Origin: Xestospongia bergquistia
Lineage: Eukaryota; Porifera; Demospongiae; Haplosclerida; Petrosiidae
Length of the DNA: 64,000 bases
Assembly: GCA_963965975.1 (NCBI GenBank)
Contig: OZ014422.1
Span: 496,001 to 560,000, forward strand
Direction of reading: 5' to 3'
In this document: positions 55,300-64,000 of the stretch, one piece after another
How the letters are laid out: every line of letters starts with the position of its first letter
Numbering within the stretch: the first letter of the stretch is position 1
Position numbers and translations under genes: made by a program
The notes under the pieces: generated by a model
Database searches by the model: none
What the model saw: the letters and a program-made list of their open reading frames with translations, nothing else
Told to the model about the DNA's origin: nothing

Positions 55300-55685
55300 A
55301 CAGTCATGAGTGCCAGTGTGTTGTGGGCCAGCGTTCTGCAATGCATCAGACCTCTGAGATGGTTACCAGCATACTCTACGGAGTATCCGAAAGGCCGACT
55401 AGGATAGGGCTGGTAGTCTCCCTTTAAACGAGATGAGGCTGGTGTATTTGTGGTTCCCGGTTCCTGAATGCGACATTCCCTAAGAGCTGGAATCCCGTAC
55501 GGCTGGTTTTAAGTTAGGGCGACGCTCCAGCCAGGATTACCTCGCGAAGACGAGGGTTACCAAGCCAGGTGGCGGTCCCAGCTAGCAATAGCAGGGAATC
55601 CTGGAGCCTAAGTGGAAGCCTGAGTGGGTGAGCGAGTAGGAATCGTTTGGGCAACACACAAGGGTTTTTTTTGTTTTTTTTTAAT
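55300..55685 (+). repeat. Dispersed repeat, copy 2 (least decayed)
   Basis: A GC-richer block in AT-rich surroundings, homologous to copies at 10.99-11.33 kb (inverted) and 55.99-56.25 kb. It keeps many CpGs (CTACGGAGTATCCG, GGCGACGCTCCAGCC, CCTCGCGAAGACGAGG) that are TpG or CpA in the other copies. It ends in a T-rich run (55665-55683). No coding frame. Confidence 0.75.
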
Positions 55686-55989
55686 CTTACATCTATTACT
55701 ACTGGGAAGGAATGTCAGTCCTAAGTCTGTCATAGAGAACATTCCACAAATTTAATAAGTTGTACGGTATATACAAAATATACAATTTGTATTATAATTA
55801 TAAAACTAACGAAGAAAATTTCATAAAATTATTATTAGCACAAATTTTATCAGATAATAATTTTAAATTAAACTGTTGTTTATTAGATGTTTGATATTGA
55901 GAATCTAATTAAAAGTTAAGATATGATATTAAAAATACAATGGAGTGCAGTAGTTATGGTACCATGGAAATTATTTAAAAATTATGATT

Positions 55990-56250
55990 ACCTTTAAATA
56001 TGAAGAGGCTTGGTGTGTTTGCATCCTCAATTCTACTGACAGATCCTATCTTGAATCTCAGTACACTGGCTGGTTTGAAGTGAGGGGCAACACTTCAGCC
56101 AGGATTACCTTGCCTTTAGACGAGTTACCATGCTGTGCAACAGTCCCAGCTACCAATAGCAGGGAATCCTGGATAATAAGTTGTATGGAGGCCCCACAAA
56201 TGAACCAGCAGGGTCATTTGGAACAACACAGCACACCTTTTTAAAAAGTA
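55990..56250 (+). repeat. Dispersed repeat, copy 3 (3' part)
   Basis: Shares GGCTGGTTTGAAGT, CAGCCAGGATTACC, AGCAGGGAATCCTGGA and GGAGGCCCCAC with the other copies, and ends ACCTTTTTAAAA. It is shorter at the 5' side. The 86-codon frame through it is not a gene. Confidence 0.7.
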
Positions 56251-56259
56251 ATATGCTTA

Positions 56260-57550
56260 TAATACTTCAGAACATTCTCAACTTTTAGAATTATTTTCCA
56301 TTTGCCTAAACAGTGATAAAACACTTAAGTAACTGTTTATTTGCTTCTTTCTACTTGAATTGTGGCCAACAGATATTACAGTTGCTTTTCTCTAACGTAA
56401 CAAGGATATAAATTGTGTATAACCTTTTTTTATTCAATAATGAAAAATAGTAATATTATTATATTTTTCTGAAAATGTCAGTAATAAGTGCCATCATAGA
56501 CACTTTCCTATAACTACATCTACTAAATTGAAAAACCAGCAGCCATAACCTACTCCCTCAAAAAACATTTCTTGAGCAAAACATGTGTTTTTTGGTACTA
56601 GTGTGTTCATAGTTTGCTCATACCTTCTGCAATGTCAATTGTCCATCATTTCAAGGACAGGACCTTTGAACTCTACAACTATTGTCTCATTGTTCTATAG
56701 TAGTAGTCAGCATACAATAAATCACTTCTGAATCTGCATGGGCATTTTGCCGACCACTATCAACAATTATAGCCAACAAAAGGCTAAATATATTTTGCAA
56801 CTTTTTCCAACTCAAAGGGATAACTAATTTCATCTATTGACAAGTATGATGAAGGACTGCCTGTAGGCTGGATGATTTCAAATCAAGAATACACTTTAGT
56901 ATTGATAATGAAGGATAAATGTGGTAATATTGTACTTTGTTGGTTTATGTCCAATAATGCAGAGCAATATTTTAATGATTGGTAAAGTGTGTTTTGAGGT
57001 AGAGATACTCAAAGTAATCTGTGTATGGCATGTCTATAAAGCATGGAGAAAAGCTATAAAAGAACATGTATCACTAAAGGAAGATCAAATAACAATCTAT
57101 CATTTACTCTGCACCTTACTTATTATGGAGCACAAGGAGGCCATACTTTATTGCAAGAACTTTTAACACCCATTTACAACAATCATGAGAGATTTTATAC
57201 TTATTTTTACACATGTACTGCACACACACACACATCTGACATTCTATGTGTCACTTTTGTAATCAAGTAACACTTATGAACTACAATTAGTACATCATAC
57301 TAACATCATATTATACCACTATAATGTTAAACCAGTTCATGTATGATTAGAGAATTGTCACATATTAAACATTAGTTACAGTGAAGACAATTGCAAATAA
57401 AATATGCTTACCTATACAACTGGAATCAAGTAAGTGCCCTGGGAGTGTTTCTTTGTCTTCTAGCTAATAGTATTTACAAATTTCCGTTTATTTCGGACGC
57501 TCAGTACGAGAATGACCAATAATTAGAAAAATCAATATTTCTGGTATATG
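56260..57550. other. Intergenic, no supported gene
   Basis: AT-rich. Frames of 75-81 codons at 56921-57270 are short, overlap one another and match nothing I know. A possible old insertion cannot be excluded. Confidence 0.4.
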
Positions 57551-57554
57551 AATA

Positions 57555-57567
57555 GTTGCTTAGCAAC
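57555..57567. promoter_or_regulatory. X-box (RFX site) in the IFT27 promoter
   Basis: GTTGCTTAGCAAC is a perfect inverted pair of RGYAAC half-sites with a 1-nt spacer, 30 bp before the IFT27 start codon. RFX control of ciliary genes through X-boxes near the start is established in animals. Confidence 0.75.
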
Positions 57568-57596
57568 AGCATCACAAGAGGACAGAGAGAGATAAT

Positions 57597-58472
57597 ATGC
57601 CACTTGTATTGAGAGCTAAATGTATTATAGTAGGTAAGTATAATGCTATTTTTATCTCTATAATATATGTATGTACTTATAGGTGATTCTACTGTTGGTA
57701 AAACAGCTTTAATAAAGTCATTACAAAGTGATGGGACTCAATTTGCCAAGAACTATTCTATGGTAAAGATACTCATTATATAACGTGACTGTACTTGTTG
57801 TTTACAGACATTAGGTGTTGATATATCTGTTAAAACTATACCAGTACAAGATACAGAGGCTATAGTGGTCAGTTAAATAATTGTTTATTATAACTATAAT
57901 CATTCAACCTTAGGAATTATATATCTTTGATTCAGCAGGAAAAGAAATGTATTCTGAATTTGTTCAGAACTTTGTAAGATATGTATATAGCTCAATTTGT
58001 CATAGATATATTTTATTTATCAGTGGGCACACCCTAGTTTAGTCGTAGTGGTGTATGACGTTACTGATGAACAATCTTTTCAAAGCTGTGCTAAATGGCT
58101 AGAGAGAGTGAAAGCGCAAAAAGCTGCTCCCGAACTTTTTCTACCTGGTATTGTTATTGAGTATTGTTATCTTGTTAATGGTTCACTTTGAGTAATCTGA
58201 TTACTAGGGGTCTTGGTAGCTAATAAAGTTGATCTTGTTCTACGAAGAGTAGTGACTGAAGAAGAAGGACGTGCATTTGCAAAAGCAAATGAATTAGAAT
58301 ATTTTGAGTGCTCAGCTGTAAGTTGATCTCTGATAATATTAGTATAGTCTTGTTATTGTTGTTGTAGAAAGAACAAGACAACATTGACAAACCATTTCAA
58401 TATTTAGCCACTAAATTTCTAGCCCTGTACCAGACAAAAGTTGAACAATTACAAACACTTATCTCACACTAA
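57597..58472 (+). CDS. IFT27: IFT27 (RABL4), intraflagellar transport small GTPase
   Basis: Six or more short exons from MPLVLRAKCIIVG to ...QTLISH. G1 P-loop GDSTVGKTAL, G3 DSAGKE (Ras-type DTAGQE changed, as in other IFT27s), G4 NKVDL and G5 SAK are all present. The LGVDISVKTIPVQDTEAIVE and VVVVYDVTDEQSFQSCAKWL segments match IFT27. No C-terminal prenylation cysteine is present, as expected. IFT27 is an IFT-B subunit that pairs with IFT25 and helps export BBSome cargo from cilia (family knowledge). Confidence 0.95.
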
Positions 58473-58968
58473 ATCACTTATGAATTTTTTTACATTGAAC
58501 TCTGTTCAGATCTCTAACAGTAAATCAATCAATTTTTGTTAGTATTTGTATTACAAATTGTCATGTTCTCTCTCATAAGTAACAATTAGTCATTACTGTG
58601 GTCTCAGTCCTAGATCTAAATACCTTCAGCAAAGTCTGGGGCTCAGACTAGACTTTAATTATAATGTATTACTTACATCTCTTGCTAAAATAATATCTTA
58701 AAATCCATTACATAACAAGGAGAGTACATTATACACAACTCAAAATCATAAATCACCACTTACAATAATTTCAAATAAACTAATAAAGAGAATATCTATA
58801 ATTAGTTGTTTTTTTAAAAATGTAAATACTAATATTGCCTAAAGTCATAAATCTACAGGGTTGCTATGGTAACTATGTGTTAGCTGAAAAGGAAAAAATT
58901 AAGAAAAATATAGTTAATGAACTGTAGCCATTGATTCTTGTTCTAGTTAGAGGACAAATGGAGAAGTA
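58473..58968. other. Convergent 3' region of IFT27 and septin
   Basis: AT-rich, no gene seen. Confidence 0.4.
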
Positions 58969-61591
58969 TCAGATGTTTGATTCACCCACAACCTTTGACT
59001 CCCGTAGACGTTTCTGACGGTAGTTCTCATAATGAACCTTATCAGTGGTTTCCTTCAGATCTTGCATGTGCGACCTAGACAGACACAGAGAGAGCTCATT
59101 TCAAGCACATGCATCCTTATCTTCCCACTCACTTAATGAGCATATCTCTGAGGTGAGAAAACTCACAATGTTTCTTGTTTTCCACTTCAACAAAACCCCA
59201 TTTTGTTTGTCGTCCAAGCACTCGTTTGCCGCCAACACTCGTTTCCTTATCACTGCCAATGACAGCAAAAGGAAGATATTGCTAAATAAAATGATAGAGA
59301 GATGAACAACAACCATAACTCATCAACATTTTCTTACCTCAATTTTATTATTAATTGCTGCATCATCCTCGTCTTCAGCACCATATGCACTGGGATAGAT
59401 ACGAATATTATGATATTCCAAATCTTGACGAATCTATCCACACAATAACAATAGCTTAATTAATACATATACAATAATCACATACCCTTAGTTTGAAGGT
59501 ATCCCTCTCTTCTAATGTCATTGTGTCTGATTTAGCTATGACAGGTACAATGTTGACGAATTCATCAAGTCGCTTCATAAACTCAATATCAATAGGACGT
59601 AAACTAATGAACATAGATATTAGTCAATGATACTATTACATATATCAATGATACTATCATAGATATCAATGATATTAACATATATCAATGATACTATCAC
59701 AGATATCAATGATATTAACATATATCAATGGTACTATCACAGATATCAATGATATTAACATATATCAATGATACTATCACAGATATATGATATTAACATA
59801 TATCAATGATACTATCACAGATATATGATATTAACATATATCAAAGATACTATCACATATATCAATGATACTATCACAGATATTAACATATATCAATGAT
59901 ACTATCACAGATATTAACATATATCAGAGATACTATCACATATATCAATGATACTAACACACTTAACCATTCATCCAACCATCAATCTATCTTTACTTGT
60001 GTCCAGTTGGAGGGATGAAATAAAGACAGCAATGAACCCTCGTGTCAGGAATGACCTTTTTCCTAGTGATACTGACCTCCTCTTGTAAATATTGAGCAAA
60101 CTGATCATTTACATACTCAAGAATAGGTGTCCAACTAAGAAACATAATTGATAAACTAATTAGTAACTTGTTAACTAGGGGCTTACCATTTATCATTGTT
60201 AATTTGATCCCCAAAACCAGGAGTATCAGTCACTGTGAGTTTAAGACGAACATTCTGTTCCTCAATCACTAAAGACACAAAACAACATTATAATAACAAC
60301 AAAATATAGTAATACAATAATACAAGAACTAAATTAATATAAAAGTAATTAGTAGTATAGTGAGAAATATTTTAATACAATGCTATCATATTATAGTAGT
60401 GGTATCCATTTTAGACATCATTATGTTACACTGAAGTATGACAGCTATGTTGATATAAGGGTGTACTACTAACATATTGACCACTTACCATGACTAACAG
60501 AGTTGACTTCAGTAGTTTTAGGAATAATGTGAGGTCCGGGAGTACATGAGGTACGACTGATTTTACTCTTAAATAAAGTGTTCACCAACGTACTCTTACC
60601 CAGTCCACTCTCACCTAAAAAGTGGGAGAAGTAAGGGGTGTGGTTCAGAAAGAATAATAGACAACACATTGGACACTCTTAAATTTGACATTAAGTTATT
60701 GTCGTGGGGTGTGGCTAAAATGAGACACAGTTGACTTAGTTGTTAACAAACATCCCCAAAGGGTTTGAAATGACATCTGTTCATTACTACTACTCTATTA
60801 CCAGTATAGTAATAACATATTATAATGTTATTACAATCTTATTATACACTGGAGTATATTGTATGGAGGAGGACATAGTTTAATGAGGGTTAGTTAATTC
60901 ACACAAGATAACTGGCAAATTCTAAACATTACAAGTCACTGCTTACCAACGACAATGATATTGAATTCAAAACCTCTCTTTAGAGACTTTTTACGGATCT
61001 GTTCCTGTATGGTGTCAAAACCCACGTAACCATCAAGACGAGTCGAGAGGTTCCCCCAGCGGGTGGTCTCAGACAAAATTTCACCCATCATTTCCAAAAA
61101 GTCAGCAAATGCAATCGTAGCCTGGCCTAGTAAGGATACAAGAGAATTACTTAACATAATTCTAACTTTTTATAACTATTGTTAAGATTTAGTGTTAGTA
61201 TAGCATAAATTGATGTGCGTTTGTAAGTTTATTTATACGCACCAACTCTTAAATCGGAATGATATTTAATAAGTTGCTTCTCGGAGTCTTTGATTTGAGA
61301 ACCCAATACAGAAGCTGCTAGTTCAGTGATACGTGAGGCCTCTACATTGCCAGTTTCATCAGTATCAGCTTGACGAAACACCTTAGCAATAACTAGAGAG
61401 GAAACAAGTAGAGTATTGTAATTATTTTGATAACATTATTGACTAATATGGTAGCCCTTGCATGCCAATCTTTAACATTACCAAAATACATACAATTTTC
61501 TACACGTCAATATTAGAACCTTTTAGAGTAGAATGCGTATACTAATCTCACCGTCATATTGGTTTTGTGTGAGGATTGATCCACTGGCCAT
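58969..61591 (-). CDS. Septin (SEPTIN3/9/12 group) with EF-hand-like N-terminal domain
   Basis: First exons: 61552-61591 ([13 protein letters not shown]), then an exon carrying [20 protein letters not shown], then one carrying [20 protein letters not shown]. Residues 14-82 have the spacing of a paired EF-hand. Loop 1 (D23-T-D25-E-T-G28-N-V30) fits, except that position 12 is Arg instead of Glu; loop 2 is degenerate. The septin core follows: [20 protein letters not shown] polybasic region, P-loop GESGLGKST (124-132), [40 protein letters not shown]. It ends ...[16 protein letters not shown] without a coiled coil, as in the SEPTIN9 group. Septins form GTP-binding filaments at membranes and cilia bases. 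The EF-like part is spliced in frame (phase 1 throughout). Confidence 0.9.
59625..59965. repeat. Minisatellite in a septin intron
   Basis: Variable units of about 30-40 bp built from TATCAATGATACTATCACAG and ATATTAACATA, roughly ten copies. Confidence 0.88.
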
Positions 61592-61746
61592 TATGGTAAA
61601 ATGACTGGTTCTTCTAAACTTCTCTCACCAAGCAGTGGGGAGCAAATACCGTATTTATTCTAATTTCAGTACATTGTTTAATTAAAAGACATTCCTTTCA
61701 ATATTGTTTTGCTTTCTAAAATAGCGGGAAATGCAAAATTTCAGCA
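61592..61746. promoter_or_regulatory. Divergent septin/CCP110 promoter with E2F-like site
   Basis: 155 bp between start codons. GCGGGAAA (61724-61731; reverse TTTCCCGC) is an E2F consensus about 16 bp before the CCP110 start. E2F control of centriole genes is plausible but inferred. Confidence 0.45.
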
Positions 61747-63823
61747 ATGGAAACGATGGGGTTTGATTTTCGTTCATTTCCTTTTCCTGTAAGTATATAA
61801 TAATTAACAAATTTAATATATCTAATCCGTTTCAGTACTTAGAGTCTCAAAGGGATGAGTTGTTACATTATAAAGAGTTGGCCATTAAGAGAGAAAATGA
61901 AATCATCAATCAACAGAAGACGCTCAATAACCAGCTGCGAGATTACATCAAGACTCGACTTGAACATTGGGAGTCAAAGAAAAGAACTTACATAGTAAAA
62001 GAGGAGAACCCCCCCGAATATGTCTCTAATTACAATAATGATCCACTGATTTCAACTAACTTTTTTCCTTCAATACTTCCTGTGTCTTCCAGTACTTCAT
62101 CATCTAAGGAGACTAATAATATCACTACTACAGGAAAGAATAAACCTCTGTTAGCAGCAAAATGGCCCACACAGCATTACTTTAATCAGCAAATAGCTAA
62201 TAGTCCAATATACCAACAGACTACATCCACAGAGAAACCACAGGCTCCACAGACCAATAGTCCAATATACCAACAGAACACATCGGAGAGACCACTGATA
62301 GTGCCACAGGCTCCACGGACCAATAGTCCAATGTACCAACAGAGGACATCTGAGAGACCACCGATAGTGCCACAGGCTCCACAGACCAATAGTCCAATGT
62401 ACCAACAGACTACATCAGAGAGACCACTGATAATGTCACAAGCTCCACAGACCAATAGCCCAATGTACCAACAGACTACATCGGAGAGACCACTAATGAT
62501 ACCACAGGCTCCATGGACCAATAGTCCAATGTATCAACAGAACACATCCATAGAGAGACCACTGATAGTGCCACAGACCAATAGTCCAATGTACCAACAG
62601 ACTACATCGGAGAGACCACTGATAGTGCCACAGGCTCCACAGACCAATAGTCCACTGTACCAACAGACTACATTGGAGAGACCACTAATGATACCACAGG
62701 CTCCACGGACCAATAGTCCAATGTACCAACAGACTACATCCATAGAGAGACAACTGGTAGACCCACAGATTAATGTATTTTCTCAGCAGGCTACCAGAAG
62801 AAGACGAAGAACAAGTAGAGATGTTGAGGTAAACGTGTACTTATCAGATTCTCTAATTGTTTTCTAAATATAGGATCCAGTATGGAAATTAACTGCTATG
62901 GCTAAGGGATTTCTCACTAGACGTCTTCTTCAAACAGAGAAGATCAAAGACCTCATAAAAACAATTAAGGTACCTAATATTAGGGGTTGTATCTTTATCA
63001 ATTTTTTAGGATGCTGAGGTGGTTCTACAATCATTGAATAATCCTATTTCATCTCAAGATTTTGACCTTCAACAGCGAGTTATTAATCAAGTAATTATTG
63101 TGTGGAGGATTTGATACATAATCCTCTCTCTCTCTCTCTTTCTCTAGTTGCAGACAGCTAAGCTATTATTACATGAAATATTCTTTATCATACCAGTAGC
63201 TGATAGAATGGCATACATAACACACTCCAGAGTTCTTAGAGCTGATAAAAGGTTCAGAAAATTTGAGGTGATTAAATCTTAATAATTATACAGATTTATC
63301 TTTTATGTTTTTCTTTAAGGAAAATAAAACTAATCGTCTTTCCTCTGCTACTCTGAAATCTTTGGAGAGAAAGAAAGGTGGAACCAGTCATTCTGTGCCA
63401 AAGAGATCACATATCATACGCTCAGAAAGGAAAAAGAACACATCAGATAAAGAGATGATGGCAGAGAAAACTAATACAAAAACAAAAATGAAACTTATAA
63501 ATCAAAAGCCTGTTGATTCTAACAAGACTATCATCAAGAGTAATTCCCATCAGTCTGACAGTAAAAGGGATGTGGGTGGTCCCTCTTCACGTATGCAATC
63601 TGATAGTAAAAGGGATGTGGGTGGTTCCTCTTCACATATGCAATCTGATAGTAAAAGGGATATGGGTGGTCCCTCTTCACGTATGCAATCTGATAGTAAA
63701 AGGGATATGGGTGGTCCCTCTTCACGTATACCTCTCCCTCTCAATAAAACAGATCCCAAAAGAATATCAACCAGAAAGAAACCAACAACTACTGGACAAG
63801 TAAAAAGACTCTCAAAAAAATGA
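61747..63823 (+). CDS. CCP110: CCP110 (CP110), centriolar capping protein
   Basis: Exons from [14 protein letters not shown] to a C-terminal KRLSKK. A short coiled-coil-prone N-terminus ([20 protein letters not shown]) is followed by a repeat region at 62.20-62.75 kb with about eight units of [20 protein letters not shown]. The conserved C-terminal CP110 block then follows: [50 protein letters not shown] and [15 protein letters not shown]. The last exon carries a four-fold 15-residue repeat ([15 protein letters not shown]). CP110 caps the distal end of mother centrioles and is removed for cilium growth (family knowledge). It is shorter than vertebrate CP110 and has a lineage-specific repeat middle. 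Confidence 0.9.
63121..63149 (+). repeat. Short (CT)n tract before a CCP110 3' splice site
   Basis: CT run ending TTTCTCTAG| before the exon TTGCAGACAGC. Confidence 0.85.
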
Positions 63824-64000
63824 GAATTCAATAAAAGTTACTATAGCAACTATGATTCATAAAAACACTAAATAAATTATTCACATTCCCAATACACATA
63901 AACATTTATGATAAAATTTAACAAGGAGAAAAAGACAATAATGAAATTCAGTAACTGATTAAACTTTATGAGAACAGCAATTGATGAATGACTCATAGTT

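Noticed and set aside
55300..55685. tRNA or tRNA-derived SINE
   Set aside because: I could not find convincing A and B boxes or a cloverleaf, so only 'SINE-like' is claimed.
55984..56244. 86-codon frame as a gene
   Set aside because: It lies within dispersed repeat copy 3, and the homologous copies are not open in this frame.
56921..57270. Two overlapping 75-81-codon frames as genes
   Set aside because: They overlap in different frames, have no recognised domain and no supporting context.
62151..62743. Antisense frames rich in GLLVCGACG
   Set aside because: They are shadows of the CCP110 coding repeat on the other strand.

Overview
The window is animal nuclear DNA, most likely from a demosponge such as Amphimedon (inference). 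It is AT-rich and gene-dense. Introns are often only 45-60 bp, with GTAAGT-type donors. Divergent gene pairs sit 95-170 bp apart, and several genes are clear animal orthologues. I see no rRNA, tRNA, CRISPR array, bacterial operon or intact transposon.

Layout. (1) 1-10.7 kb, minus strand: five tandem paralogues (the first cut by the window edge) of a single-pass receptor family. Each has a signal-peptide exon, two related extracellular domains, a Ser/Thr-rich stalk, one membrane helix and a tail with ITIM/ITSM-like tyrosine motifs. All four complete copies splice into uninterrupted frames of 501-569 residues. (2) 10.7-18 kb: a dispersed repeat, a 29-bp minisatellite, a dispanin (CD225) gene, COX11, and RRN3 divergent from COX11. 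(3) 18-24.3 kb: four divergent actin-like genes and a collapsed actin pseudogene; exact MEF2 and SRF motifs lie upstream of the first. (4) 24.7-28.3 kb: a satellite of about 49 copies of a 72-bp unit, abutting a small signal-peptide gene. (5) 28.5-31.9 kb: repeat-rich DNA without a convincing protein gene. (6) 31.9-44.7 kb: Epac (RAPGEF4-like) and SNX14, divergent from one promoter. (7) 44.8-46.7 kb: a diverged single-copy member of the same receptor family. (8) 47.2-63.8 kb: KATNIP/DNAJC11 (divergent), three-copy dispersed repeat members, IFT27 with a palindromic X-box, a SEPTIN3/9/12-type septin with an EF-hand-like N-terminus, and CCP110, divergent from the septin.

How the parts fit. The receptor array has conserved ends and variable ectodomains, which suggests a signalling or recognition family; ligand and function are unknown. 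KATNIP, IFT27, CCP110 and the septin make the right end rich in cilium and centriole genes. COX11, RRN3, DNAJC11, SNX14 and Epac are housekeeping or signalling genes. Long (CT)n runs lie on the sense strand just before 3' splice sites, and minisatellites fill many of the longer introns.

Exon limits were read by eye from splice signals and reading frame. Where all exons of a gene are listed, the summed frame was checked.
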